A stretch of DNA of 64,000 nucleotides. Origin: Pycnopodia helianthoides (Eukaryota > Echinodermata > Asteroidea > Forcipulatida > Asteriidae). Location of the stretch: the NCBI GenBank assembly GCA_032158295.1, contig CM063246.1, positions 3,815,371 through 3,879,370 of the forward strand. The letters are read 5' to 3'. Shown one piece after another: positions 13,301 to 28,300 of this stretch (within the stretch, counting starts at the first letter, position 1; every line of letters begins with the position of its first letter). The notes beneath the pieces are model-generated. The model made no database searches. It saw only the letters and a list, made by a program, of their open reading frames with translations, and had not been told where the DNA came from. The position numbers and the translations under genes were made by a program.

Positions 13301-16300
13301 ACACACACGCACTAGAGTTGTATCTCCATGCACACACACGCACCAGAGTTGTATCTCCATGCACACACACGCACCAGAGTTGTATCTCCATGCACACACA
13401 CGCACCAGAGTTGTATCTCTAACACACACACGCACCAGAGTTGTATCTCCATGCACACTCGTACCAGAGTTGTATCTCCATGCACACACACGCACCAGAG
13501 TTGTATCTCCATGCACACACACGCACCAGAGTTGTATCTCCATGCACACACACGCACCAGAGTTGTATCTCCATACACACACGCACCAGAGTTGTATCTC
13601 CATGAACACACACGCACCAGAGTTGTATCTCCATGCACACACACGCACCAGAGTTGTATCTCCATGCACACACACGCACCAGAGTTGTATCTCCATGCAC
13701 ACACACGCACCAGAGTTGTATCTCCATGCACACACACGCACCAGAGTTGTATCTCCATGCACACACGTACCAGAGTTGTATCTCCATGCACACACACGCA
13801 CCAGAGTTGTATCTCCATGCACACACACGCACCAGAGTTGTATCTCCATGCACACACACGCACCAGAGTTGTATCTCCATGCACACACACGCACCAGAGT
13901 TGTATCTCCATGCACACACACGCACCAGAGTTGTATCTCCATGCACACACACGCACCAGAGTTGTATCTCCATACACACACACGCACCAGAGTTGTATCT
14001 CCATGCACACACATGCACCAGAGTTGTATCTCCATGCACACACACGCACCAGAGTTGTATCTCCATGCACACACACGCACCAGAGTTGTATCTCCACGCA
14101 CACACACGCACCAGAGTTGTATCTCCATACTTACACGCACCATAGTTGTATCTCTATACACACACGCAGCAGAGTTGCATCTCCATACACACACGCACCA
14201 GAGTTGTATCTCCATGCACACACGCACTAGAGTTGTATCTCCATGCACACACGCACCATAGTTGTATACCGAGTATACCTGGAGGCCTTTCTATGGTTGC
14301 CCTGAAGGGAAATCAAACATTATATTTACCTTAATATTTACGTAAATATTCAAGATTTTTGCAAGTCGCAAATATTTACGTAAATTTATTTTGTTAGATG
14401 TCCACTCAGGGCCATCATACCTTTCACTTTCGTATTACACTCTGCTTTTGTGTACAGAACTCACAGAGGAAGAGTCCTGTCTTTGTTGATCCCCAATGTT
14501 TTATCGACGTCCCCGTTTGGTTGTGTACACAAAATCAAAACCACTCGGATTTCTTTCGTTAAACCAGACAACTTCTAAGGGTTTGTATATATTTTTTATT
14601 GCACAACTCTTTGATATTCTTAACAACGGGATATTTGATAACTGATTTTTTTTTCCCCTTAAAATTTTCTGAACTTTTCTAAAACTTGTTTTAAAAAAGG
14701 ATACCTTTTTGTTTCTTTTCTACTTTATATTTTTTTCTTCACATTTTTAATGCCAGTCAAAGGGGTCCTTAGGCTTGTCAGCTTTTAAAAATGTAACCAG
14801 CAATGCTAAGCCGTCAATTTAAAGGCAGTGGATCCTTATTGTATTTACTCAAGAAATACATTACCATAAAAACTAATACTCAATTGATAAGGGGCACCTG
14901 CGAGCTGCTGATGGTATCAAACATTGTGAGAAACGTCTCCCTCTGAAGTAATGTAGTTTTTGAGAAAGAGGTAATTTCTCACTAAATTATCTGAATCAGG
15001 CACTTGAAAGCACACTGTTTTTGTCTATATTATTTTCTTGCAACTTCGATGACCAATTAAGCCCAAATTTTCCACCGGTTTGTTACTTTTTGCATATGTT
15101 GGGAAACACCAAGTGTGGATACTGGTCTTTGACAATGACTAAACGTATACCCTGCCTTTAATTAAACCAAGAATGTGTTGGTACTGTCCCTTTCAATAAT
15201 GGCCCCCCATACTCAAATCAACCCCTTTAGGTGTGGTGCACCGCTGTAGCCATTATTCTGCATTACTTCTTCCTGTCGACATTCATGTGGATGTTGTGTG
15301 AAGGCTTTCACATTTACATCCGGGTCACCAGCGTGTTTACTTATGTCAAAGGTCATCTGAAGTTTTATTTCCTCGTTGCTTGGGGTAAGTGCATGATCTA
15401 TTTGTCTTAACCTTGTACCGGTGAGGTTACATCATTTTCGAGTCCCAGTCGTGACACTTGTGTCCTTAAGCAAGACACTTAACCATTATTGCTTCGTCCT
15501 TCGGATGGGACGTAAAGCCGTTGGTCCCGTGTGTTGTGTAATGCACGTAAAAGAACCCAGTGCACTTATCGCAAAGAGAAGGGGTTCGCCCCGGTGTTCC
15601 TGGTTTGATCGGCAGCATATTGCGCCACAGCACCTTGTAAACCATTACATTGTGCTATGTAAAGGAATAGGTCTCAAACTTCAAAAAGTAGCCCCACATT
15701 ATATACCTTGCAGGAAAATACTGAGCGTCACTGAGTGACGGATATGAGCGCTATATAAGAAGCCACTATATTATTAATTTGTTGTTATGGGGGGAAGGTA
15801 CTTCAAAGTTACTACAAAATAACTTACTTTACTAATTTTAATCCCAAGTATCCAGTGAAATCATTTCGTCAGGTGTCATTTCATATCAGAGGAAAATACA
15901 TTTTTGTGACATTTTTGGGCGATGGTCGGCTGACCATTGTTTGATCGTGTGAGTTTTAATACAACAAGGTCTGTATGACAGCTTAAAAACGACACTATTT
16001 GCTCTAATTGTTGACAACATTCACGGACACACGAATGTAAACAAGCCGGTGGGACGATACCTCATTATTAATCCCATCCCACAAACCCATGTTTTTTCGA
16101 AAAGTATATTTACCAGTGATGTAATTTCTCTTGTGTGATAACAACCAGAGTTGCAATGCCACGCTTGTGAATGTGTTGATTACTAGCGTTGAGTATTCAT
16201 CATCAATTTGTAATTTGTATGATGATTTTTGTTTTGGGGTTTGGGGTGGGTTTTTTTCTTCAGTAAATAAATTGTTTGCGTCTATAAGTTACCCGCTCAA

Positions 16301-19300
16301 AGGCCATTGTTCCAAACAACGGCTTCTGCTTGGGCCTCGGCTTAAACTCCATCTACCTGCTTAAAGCACCGTACCAAAACCACACGTTTTCAAAATGTTT
16401 ATCATAGCTCAACCCCCCCCCCCCCCTCAAAAAAAGAAGAAAAAAAAGTAAATTTCCACTCCTCTACACGTGGATTTTCCGTAGTTGGTGTTTTTCCTCA
16501 CACATCTAAAACTGAGATTTCTCCGACATCATCTCTACACAGGTATCTTCAGGCATACGGGTCACACTTTGCTTTTCGCTTTCCAGGGTGCCTCGGTTTT
16601 ACGGTACAGAAAAAAAAACTTTTTAAGATTTGCACAGCTTTAACGCTCAAAAGGCAATAAGCTGAGCTAATAGTTATCGATTGTTGTGTAAATTCGTAAG
16701 ATTTTTACAGCATTATGTTTTCATGAATTTGGAATCAGGCTCAGACTCAGGTACTCTTTTCGAAAAACTCTTCGAAACAGTTTATAAAAAGTGGAAAAAA
16801 TCCCAAACGCGTCCCTTGTGCCTGTTTTAAATCTGTTGAATATCCTCCTGTCTTTTAATAATAACAAAAACAGTAATTTAAAAAAAAAATGGACCATCTA
16901 ACTCTCAAAGTGTATAAAAAAAATGCTTCCATTGAACTCTCAACAACACTAAAGAACTATAGGCAAACATATTTAAATATTTTACAAATGTGTGGGGTTT
17001 TTTTAATGTGCAAAATCCATGAGGGTATACTTTTCTCCCAGCAAAGCCTTTGGTTCACGTATATAGAGTTGGGTTAAATATTCAATGAATACTTTAGGCA
17101 AATTTTCTGGGCCGGCATTTGTTATAAACGCTCTGAAATGATCCAGAAAATGGGAATCAAGAAATGGACACGAATAAATCTTTGTGACTAAGTCGACGGC
17201 TCAAGAAAGGCATTGGGTGGGTGGTGGATGGTTCGATGTCAACAAGAAATGTTCCCTGAGGGTTCCCGTCGACCTCTGGGTTCAAATGGATTAACAGAAA
17301 AAGGGGTAACTATCTCAAGATGTGTGGTCATGTTATACACATTTGTAAACAATTGCATTGTAGTTATTTAATTGTTTCACAATTAAGTATCCACAATAAA
17401 CAAACTACTTTCCTTGTTTTAAAACGATTATTTAAAATAATGAATGGGCTCATTAAAATTCAACAGTAAAACAAAATGTTGCGTAAACTTACCAGAGTGG
17501 GCAAATTGTGAAAATAAGAAAGGGACAACCTCATGAGATAATAACTTGTGTTTCCTAAAGGTTAGGGTCATAGGTTGGTTTTTGTCAACGTCATGCTAAT
17601 TCACAGGCCAATCATCAAGAAAGATACAGTAACAGTCACCTTTGAAAGTTTCGGCCGAATTTTAAAGGCAGTGGGTACTTTTGGTTATTGCTATAGTATA
17701 AAATATTGTGAGAAACGACTTAGTAGGTCAATTTATGAAAAAATAACCCTCAACCCCCCCAAAATTGTAACAAAAGGTTTTTTAACGGATTATGGTAGTA
17801 ATGACCATCAGGAATAACATATCAAAAATCTAAGAAATTCGGAGCAAAGGAAAAAGGTTATTTTCAAGATGGCGTCCAAGATGGCCGCCATTACAATAAA
17901 ATGGCAGTAAGTCATTTATTATTTACCCTAGAGTCATCATTTTGGTGTCTACACCCATGTTTTGGGGTCAAGAATTCCATTTAGACCAGTACAAATGTCA
18001 TTGAGTAATCAGGTGACCTAAAAATCCGAGATGGCGTCCAAAATGGCCGCTTATACATTAAAATACACTAAAAATGACTATAAGTCTTTTACTATTCACA
18101 TTAGAGTTTCAATTTAGGTGTCTACATTTATGTTTTAGGGGTCAAGAAACACATTAAGACCAATGAAAGTTTCATTGAGTTATCAGGTAACCTGCAAATC
18201 TAAGATGGCATCCAAAATGGCAGTATATTTCCCTTTTCTAAAATGTCCTTCACAACCTCAGGTTCCGTGTAATTAGTCAGGTTCATTGTGTTAGTCAGGT
18301 TCCACAAACCAAAATCGTTCACATGTAGTTTCTTAGTATTTCGCACTTCATATTTCCCTTTTCTAAAATGTCCTTCAGAACTTAAGGTTCCATGTAGTTT
18401 CTTAGTATTAGTCAGCAAATTTTATTCAGTTATAGACCCCTATTATTTCGCATTTCATAATTCCCTTATCTGAAAAAGTCCTTAACAAGAAACACATTAA
18501 GACCAATGAAAGTTTCATTGAGTTATCAGGTAACCTGCAAATCTAAGATGGCATCCAAAATGGCAGTATATTTCCCTTTTCTAAAATGTCCTTCACAACC
18601 TCAGGTTCCGTGTAATTAGTCAGGTTCATTGTGTTAGTCAGGTTCCACAAACCAAAATCGTTCACATGTAGTTTCTTAGTATTTCGCACTTCATATTTCC
18701 CTTTTCTAAAATGTCCTTCAGAACTTAAGGTTCCATGTAGTTTCTTAGTATTAGTCAGCAAATTTTATTCAGTTATAGACCCCTATTATTTCGCATTTCA
18801 TAATTCCCTTATCTGAAAAAGTCCTTAACAAAAATAGTGATAATACAAAACTAAAAAATAGTCATTCAGAGCCTCATTTTTAGTTCTATTAGTAGCATAC
18901 CACTTCCCTCTTTCACAACTCACCCCTTACCATTTCCCAACTCCTCCTGCCATCAACCCCTTTTCCTACTCTCCACCAATTTTCTCATGTCCCTTTCCTA
19001 GCCTTCCTTCCCTCACATCCGCAACACCCGATATACATGTACCACCTAAATATACCTTCTCCCAACACCCCTAACCCCTTCCCATACCCACCCCCACCCC
19101 ATTATACAAATTACATGTACATATACTTTCTTCCCACACCCCTAACCCCTTCCCATAACACCCCTAACCCCTTCCCATACCCATCCTACCCATACACCAC
19201 CCACATATACCTTCTCCCAACACCCCTAACCCCTTCTCATACCCACCCTAAGTCATATACCACCCACATATACCTTCTCCCCACATCCCTAACCCCTTCC

Positions 19301-22300
19301 AATACCCAACCCTACCCATATACCACCCACATAAACCTTCTCCCCACACCATAACCCCTTCCCATACCCACCCCTGCCCATACACCACCAACATATACTT
19401 TCTCCCAAACCCCTAACCCCTTCCCATACCCACTCTTTACCCATATACCACCCACATATACCTTCTCCCCACACCCTTACCCCCCTACCATACCCAAACC
19501 TACCCCATCACCCACATATACCTCCCAGCACCCCTAACCCCTAATTCCCATACCCACCCTAAGTCATATACCACCCACATATACCCAGCCCTACCCCATA
19601 TACCACCCACATATACCGTCTCCCAACACCCCTAACCCCTTCTCATACCCACCCCTACCCCATATACCACCCACATGAACCTTCTCCCCACCTTCTTAAC
19701 CCATTCCCATACCCACTCCTACCCTATATACACCCACATATACCTTCTCCCTACACCATTAACCCCTTTCCATACCCACCCCTACCCCATAAACCACCCA
19801 CATATACCTTCTCTCAAAAACCCTAACCCCTTCCCATACCACCCACATATACCTCCCAGCACCCCTAACCCCTAATTCCCATACCCACCCTAAGTCATAT
19901 ACCACCCACATATACCCAGCCCTACCCCATATACCACCCACATATACCGTCTCCCAACACCCCTAACCCCTTCTCATACCCACCCCTACCCCATATACCA
20001 CCCACATGAACCTTCTCCCCACCTTCCTAACCCATTCCCATACCCACTCCTACCCTATATACACCCACATATACCTTCTCCCAAATCCCTAACCCCTCCC
20101 CATACCCACTCTTTACCCATATACCACCCACATATACCTTCTCTCAAAACCCTAACCCCTTCCCATACCACCCACATATACCTCCCAGCACCCCTAACCC
20201 CTAATTCCCATACCCACCCTAAGTCATATACCACCCACATATACCCAGCCCTACCCCATATACCACCCACATATACCGTCTCCCAACACCCCTAACCCCT
20301 TCTCATACCCACCCCTACCCCATATACCACCCACATGAACCTTCTCCCCACCTTCCTAACCCATTCCCATACCCACTCCTACCCTATATACACCCACATA
20401 TACCTTCTCCCAAATCCCTAACCCCTCCCCATACCCACTCTTTACCCATATACCACCCACATATACCTTCTCCCCACACCCTTACCCCTTCCCATACCCA
20501 AACATACCCCATCACCCACATATACCTTCTCCCAACACCCCTAACCCCTAATTCCCATACCCACCCTACCCCATATACCACCCACATATACCTTCTCCCT
20601 ACACCCTTAACCCCTTTCCATACCCACCCCTACCCCATAAACCACCCACATATACCTTCTCTCAAACCCCTAACCCCTTCCCATACCACCCACATATACC
20701 TCCCAGCACCCCTAACCCCTAATTCCCATACCCACCCTAAGTCATTTACCACCCACATATACCCAGCCCTACCCCATATACCACCCACATATACCGTCTC
20801 CCCACACCACTAACCCCTTCCCATACCCACCGCTACCCCATATCAACTTCTTAAACCCCATATATTACCTTCCTCCCCCTCCTCTACACCTCCCTTATAC
20901 CACATTCAACCTCTTCCATCCCTCTCCCTCTCCTAACCCATAACACTTGCCCTCATTTACACCACCTTAGCCTCTCCCTATCCTTACACCCCGGACATTA
21001 ACCCCTCCTACACCTCCCTCACCCTCCATTTTTTTCAAACACCCCTCCCTTCCTCCCTTACAACCCTCCCCTTTTACCATTCTTATTCAACTACGTCTCC
21101 CAAACACCTAGTGGCTCACCCTCCCCTGCCTGCACGCCAGTCATAATACACTGCAAAACTTGCTGGAATTTTTCTTCCATTTACTCGATGTGTATTCAAT
21201 GTCTAGATCTTTTATAACTAGTCGGTACACTCATTCTATGCATTCAATCGTTTAGTGAAATCCTTTATTACACGGTGGTGTTCTAGGCTACCGTGAGGTA
21301 TACGTAAGGCAATTAGAATATAGGTCTCCCTTTATACAACACTTGGGTTAAAAGACAAACTCTGACAGCCATTTTGGACGCCATTTTGGACGCCATTTGG
21401 ACGCCATTTTGGGACGCCATTTTGGATGCCATTTGGACGCCATCTTGGATTTTTAGGTTACCTGATTACTCACTGAATTCTTATTGGTCTTAGTGGGTTT
21501 CTTGATCCATACAAGATAGATATAGTCACAAAAAATTAAACTCAAAGGGTGAATATAAGTGACTTGTAGCCATTTTAGTGTTTTGCGGCCATTTTGGACG
21601 CCGTCTTGGAATTTTAGGTTACCTGATTATTCAATGACTCTTTTGTTGGTCTGAATGAGTTCTCTGATCCCTAAAACCATGGGATAGGCACCGACATTAC
21701 AACTGTAGGGTAAATAATGATTGACTTATAGTCATTTTAGGATATTGTCGGCCATCTTGAACGCCATTTTGAAAAAACAGCCTTCCGGTACTCTGATTTT
21801 CTTAGATTTTTAATATGTTATTTTGGATGTCCAATAGTACCTGAAACCGTTGAAAACCTTTTGTTACAATTTTTTGGGGGTCAAACTGTAAATTGACCCT
21901 ACTAACTCTCTCTGAAGTTTTTGAGAAAGAGGTAATTTCTCACTAAAATATTTGAATCTGAGGCATTTGATCGAAAGCACACAATTTTATGCAACAAGGT
22001 TGTTGTGTTCTTTCGTTATTTTCTTGCAACCTCGATGGCCAATTGAGCCCAAATTTTCACAGGTTTGTTATTTTATGCATGTTGGGATACACCAAGTACT
22101 AGTCTTGTCAATTACCAAAGGTACATCCTGCCTTTAACCCTCCGTTCACAACCGCAACATATGAACAACAATGATGTGACATTTTACTCGAATCTAATTA
22201 ACTCTTCACTCTATTTGTAGTCTCTGAATGATGTTATTGCCAATCGACATTGTAAGCGTTTTCCCGAGGTAGGGAAAAAGTTGCTTGAGAACATTGTTTT

Positions 22301-25300
22301 GACACTGCCCTACATTATGCGACGATGTACGTCAGTGTTTTTAAATTGATCCATGGTGGTACGGGGTCGACTGAGTTTGAAACTTTTTGTTTGCTCGTCC
22401 CCAGGGCCAATAGATCCTTCCCATGAAATATGAAAATACTGGGCCCAATTTCATAGAGCTGCTTAAGCACAGAAAGCAGCTTAGCACAACAAAATTATGC
22501 TTACCATAAAAAGGTTACCGGCCAAACTACCATGTCACTTGTACAACTTGTGACTGGTGTCCTGCTTATTTCTGCTAAGCAGAAAATTGTGAAGCAATAT
22601 TTTCTGCTCAAGCAGCTCTATCAAATTGGGCCCCAGTTGGCAAAATGAATGAACATCGCGCCTTTTTGTATGGGGCAGATATTGGCGTGACGCACTTGCG
22701 TTTGTGCGTCTGCCATGTGCACCACTCTACGGCGTTTGCCAACCAATTGTGTCTATACGCATGCGTGAATGTAATTAGCATATTTCATGGGAAAGGCCCA
22801 TTCAAAGGGCTCTGGAGCGGTCCAATTTTACGAGGTCTCACTTTGCTCATTTCATGACCCCGTGACCCTTGGTCACGCTTGTCTTATAACAGATAATTTA
22901 TATGATATGGTGGTCTAATTGAAGCGTATTCAAATGACAGGTAGTATAAAGTAACAATGTCTTGTATATGCTGGGCTCGGTCGCGAAATTAAACCTAATC
23001 AGGCTGTGGTGTACTTGCAACTTTTGGGATGTAAGCTTTCCCCAAAAGGTAACTCGAAAGCTTTTTTTGACAGATTACGTTTTTGAGCAGGTTAGATCGT
23101 GGTTGTTTTATTAATTTAGATTTTAAATTTAAACAGTAAATAACATTTTGAATTTTGAACGGATTATCCCAGAAGGAGAAAAACACACATGACACCAAAC
23201 GTCCAATGATAAGTCGTTTGAAATAGCGGGAATCATAGCGACCAATCGGAGTGTTCGTGGCACAGCAGTTAGACTATACAGTAAATTGATTTCCCATAGC
23301 AACCAATCCGGGGAACAATCAATTTTCATAAATAGGGCCTACCTCTAAAATGTGTAGACGTCCACAGAGAATTGAAATATGATCACAAACAATCACCGAC
23401 AACTGAATAACTTTTTGTTTGTGAATGTCCAGAGGCCCCACCCAACATAGTAACATCCCTCTATCTAAATAAAAGAGTGCATGTTTTCAAACCAGGCTAG
23501 CGTCCTTCTTGGAATGGGGGCCCACACTTGCAAGCTAAGGAGACCAAATAGTAATGGCTTACCCAAAACACCCAAAGTTGGAGGGCAACAAATGATTACA
23601 CCGTTTAAAAGGTCAATTAAATGAACGAACCTCGAATCTTTCCACCAAGCTTTGAAACAGACAAGATAGCTTGGTTTTATTTATCACTTTTGATTCTTTT
23701 GTCATCACTCTTTTTTATCGAATGATTTACATATTGGGCTTACACTGTGTTACCAACATCTCTGCTCTTTAAATCAAGTACCTCTGATGAAGACATCCTG
23801 AAAGTATAGGATGTTGTCTTTCCAAGATAATTTATTTTGGGTTGTCGACATTTTCACGATGCTATCATCCCATGATGAATTATCTAGGGAAGTCGACAAC
23901 TTACTTTCATTATGTCGACAACCCCATCATCCTCCAGTAAATTATCTCGGAATCTCAACATGTCAGATGGCACTTCCAAAGTTCCGTAAAATTAACTCAG
24001 TGTGACTGTTATTTTTTTGTAAAGGTGTGCCAGCCGTAATCGTAGGAGTAACAGCCGGGGTGAACCCCGATGGGTACGGCACGGAGGGGGCCTGCTGGTT
24101 GGCTACCTCCGATAACACACTCTGGACCTTCGCAGCCCCTGTTGCTCTTGTCATCATGGTAATATTTTCTTTATTAGTAGTATTAAGTAATAAAACACAA
24201 GTTAAATTGCTATTATTATTAGATGTTATTTATTTAGAGTACGAGCAGTGGCATAAATCTGAGTCCCAAACTATTGGAGATGATGTTGGACGTTTTTGAT
24301 CTGCGGCTTCTATAAGGGTTTGAATGGGCACACAAGGTGAGCTCAACTGCTGAAATGGATACACGAATAATACTCAATGGTATTTCTTACTAAAGCATGC
24401 GAAGTCAATAAAGTCGTTTTAACATGAACTTCGGTTCAGCTTAGCTCAACCACTGAAACGAATACACGAATAATACTCAATGGTATTTCTTACCAAGACA
24501 TGCGAAGTAAATAATGTTGTTTCAACATGAACTGTGGTTTCAGCTGAGCTCAACCACTGAAACGAATACACGAATAATATTCTATTCAATGGTATTTCTT
24601 AATAAAGCATGCGAAGTCAATAGTGGTTGAGACCAAAAACAACAAGCCGTAGATTAGTCTTGAGATTGTTTTACATTTTAAAGGTGAGCTATCGACTTCA
24701 TTGTGTATTCCTGTAGTTCGCTGTTCAAACAGCAGCTTAACGTATCACCCACAACGTTCAGAAAACTAGAGATTGGTGGATTAACTATGCTTAAAAGTAA
24801 TAATAGATAGTATAATTCGGCCATGAAATTTACATGAGTGACCACAATGTCTTGCTCGCCCTTAATCATTATTCGATAGTCTCGAGTTTGGCATACGAAT
24901 CATTGATTTCCAGACAAGAAAACACAATCCACTAATGTATACAAATAATTTAGTCTGGAGTGTCGTGGCCAAGGATTCTATAGAGCGCCGGACTCATATT
25001 CTGACGCTGTCAGAAGGTGGGTTGGGTTCCCAGTCGTGACACTTCTGAAGTCCCTGGATAAGACGCGAAGAGAAAATTACCAATTCAACTTTGTGATGGT
25101 CTTATTTTCCAAAAGATAGAGTCTCAATGTGAGTGGGGAAAAAATTTAAGGTTTCTATCCTCACTTTAAAATTGTGTAAATTGCCATTGTAATTGGTTAC
25201 CCTTCCTGTTTGGTTCATAACCGACTTTTTTTAGAGCGAAATCTGAAACATGACTTCATTGGATTTCAACAACTAATGAATCTTTACGATCAAGGGGGAA

Positions 25301-28300
25301 CTTTTCGTCAGTCAAAAGGTCAAATTCAAGGCCGTTTTGACTGAATATTATCGAAAGTCAGTTATTAACCAAAATATCCCCGTACAAAAACGTAGAGAAC
25401 CTTTTTCTCAGAATGAAGTCATTAGATGTCTTAGATGTTCACAAATTTTGCACTGGAAGGGTATCGAATACAATGGTAATTTACACCATTTTAACGTGAG
25501 GTTAGAGACCTTTTTCCCCACTCACATGAGGACTCGATATTTTGGAAAATTAGAACATCACAAACTGAATCTGTCATTGCTCCATCATTCGGATGGAATG
25601 TAAAGCCGTAGGTCTCGTGTGTTGGTGAAGATAGAAGACGTTTGTACGCGGCGTCTTTACCAGCATGCTCTGGTCGTCTTCTGCAAACAGCGGTAAAAAA
25701 AAAATCCTCCCCTTTCGAAACCAGTGCTCCATCCGGGGTCGAATCTTCAGCCCAAGGCCAATGCCGTGGTTTCTATATAGTGTTAGAAACAAACGTATAC
25801 TACTCACTCCTTTTTGCCAATTGTGAAAAGAATAAAGCACATTGCGCTGCTTGTGGAGATTTTCAGTCGGTACAAATGGCTTTAATGGCAATTGATAAAT
25901 CGATTTGTCCGTACAGTTGCGATTTACTACTACCCCTGATCGGAACCCTCTACTCCAAATGAGGATATCAATGGCCCAAATCGGGAAACCGAGATGGTTT
26001 TTATCAATCAAAACTGTTCCAATTGGGATACTGATTACATTTCTCCCAGTGAGGAATGTCAAAGGTCACCAATCTACGTACCTTGAGGCAATCCACCCTA
26101 ATCTTCAAGAATACCAGTGTCCCCAAAACTACCCCAATCGGTGTTCCTTTCACAAACCGATTGGACCAAGATCCTTGGTCCCGAACCAAGATATCCTGGT
26201 GGCACAGCGACCCTATTCTGACATTATACAATGCAGACAGTACAAGTGATTTTTAAGCACAAACAACCGCACAATCGGTCCCACACGAGACCTCGCATTT
26301 AGGTCGTCAGACAGTGATACATCCGATGTTATGCGATACTTGAAATAACTGGCTGGAAAATGTTATTCTTCTCTGCATGTTATTTGAAGAAAGAGAAAGC
26401 CTTCTTTGTAGGAACGAGACACGAGATCCTCTGGGATAATTATTGCAGTCCTTATTAAAATGAGAGCTTTTGTAAAATGTAGGCCCATGTGTATGTCCGT
26501 GGTCTGTTTCTTTTTTTTCTGTCTTTTAATTGAAGGTTGTTGTTTTTTAGGCCATACCAAAAGAAATATCACCGGAAGTCTTTGTGATTATTTCCTTTTG
26601 AACTAAGAACAAAACGCCGAGCATGTTTTGCAAGTTCTAATTATACGACAGCTGTCGGGTGCAATTATCATCATCGATAAAACCGGATATATCAGACAAA
26701 ATAAGGAATGCATATCGTTCGTGCATTGTCGCAAAATAAGACCTCTCGGTAAAACGTGGCTTTTCCATTCCACCCGGCTTCGCCTCGTGAAATGGAATAG
26801 TCCAGATTTCACCTCGTTGTTATACTCTGTGACACTGAACTCACATGCATCTGATGTTTGTATAATATACTGAAAGATTTGCGTATCTGCTTCCCAAAAG
26901 AAATTCATTCTATTGAAGCAACATACCTTTAATAAAAGAATGTTTTTATGAAAAGTAACAAAATTTTGATGAACAGTTTCAGTATACTTTAACATTTATT
27001 GTACACTTTTGGTAAGGGCTCAAAATCAGTGTCCACATTTTTGTGTGATTCAACATATGCATAAACAAACAAATCTGTGAAAGTTTGAGCTCAATTGGTC
27101 ATCGAGGTCACGAGAAAATAGTGAAAAGAGACCTATGTGTTTTCTGTTTTCAAACATCGAGTTTTTATCACGCGTGATAAAAACTATTGTTTTACTCATT
27201 TCTCAGAAACGATAGCATTTTAGACAGACATATTTTTAGGAACCCTTTCTACCATTACTTACTTAAAATCATGTAAGTTATGTGTGAATCTGTGAACATT
27301 TGTGTTTTTCGATCTTACCAATAGTGTACAATACCTTTAAGTGATGGATGAATTTGTTTGAGATGCCAAGAAGCAGTCAACTTAACAGAGCACTTAAACA
27401 GTCACTTGTTTAAAGCAGCTAGCTGGCAAAACTAAATACTATGGCGATCGACCATTCAAAATATTTACCCCCGTTTGTGGAATGGGCTGCCCACGGCAAT
27501 CCGATCTGCTGAAACCATTGACAATTTAAAAAAAAAATCCTCTTTGAAAATCAACCTTTTTTAAGAATCACTTTTTTCTCACTTATTTGTAGTTGTATAA
27601 TTATTAATATACTTGTCTTTGGTTTTGATTGCTTTTATCCGTATTTCTTAATAACTCGTGGATTTGTAATCGCATTGCAGCTCTTTTTAAATAAATGAAC
27701 GTATTTTTACATAATTATAATTGTTACTAGTAGCAATAGTACCGTATTTTTTTAATTAAATTTTGACACCCCTTCTCTCTCTGCCCCCCCCCCCCCTCTT
27801 CTTCCTCTCTCTTCCTTGATTCAGGTCAATGTGTTTTTCCTGGTGATGATAATGTATAGGTTTCTAACGGTGAAGAGTATCGCCAAGAAGTCCAAGTACG
27901 AACAGCTCAGGTAAGTCCAGTTGGGGCCTAAACTCAGTCCTTTTCAGAACCGAGCCCTACTTTACCGTCCATGTGTCACGACGGCCACTCTGGAGGAGTT
28001 ACTCCATAACACGATTGATGTTTCTCAGCCGTGTTCAAGGACAGCAATCAATTGGTTTATTTGAAAACAAGGTAAAACGGGTTAGGTTGTCGAAAAACAT
28101 TGTGAACTGGTCCATTTATGACATGGCTTGAGTTATACGATCAATAACTCACCGGTAAATACAACTGTTTTGTTTCACAAATGATATCCGCTTAATGCAG
28201 TTTTGGTCTCACTCTGGCGTAAATGCTTTGTTTGCCAGAGAGAGAAACTAATGAATATGAATGGGGGATTTACAGTCTCGCAACTGTCAGAGTGCTAAGC

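Larger units (their letters stand above)
17723..21902. mobile_element. 4.2-kb composite foldback with satellite core
   Basis: The termini are inverted: the left begins gtaggtcaattta and has aattgtaacaaaaggtttt, catatcaaaaatctaagaaa and atggcgtccaagatggccgc. The right arm (about 21360-21902) repeats these in reverse complement. The arms are about 500 bp. The interior holds a 343-bp tandem duplication and a pyrimidine-rich satellite. No transposase frame was seen. Confidence 0.8.
17659..22137. mobile_element. MITE family A interrupted by a composite element
   Basis: The left part (17659-17722, ttttaaaggcagtgggtact...gagaaacgactta) and the right part (21903-22137, ctctgaagtttttgagaaag...cctgcctttaa) together form one family A copy. 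About 4.2 kb are inserted between them. Confidence 0.75.

Noticed and set aside
12663..14261. Reading frames up to 450 codons on both strands ([22 protein letters not shown] types)
   Set aside because: They follow from a short tandem repeat lacking stop codons. They exist on both strands and several frames at once and have no start or splice context.
12935..14265. CRISPR-like appearance of regularly spaced repeats
   Set aside because: There are no unique spacers, the units are continuous, and the DNA is clearly eukaryotic.
19030..20870. Interstitial telomere tract
   Set aside because: CCCTAA strings are present but not in uninterrupted tandem; the unit is a longer satellite.
25574..26062. 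162-codon frame on the - strand
   Set aside because: It has no family resemblance or splice context and overlaps repeat pieces.
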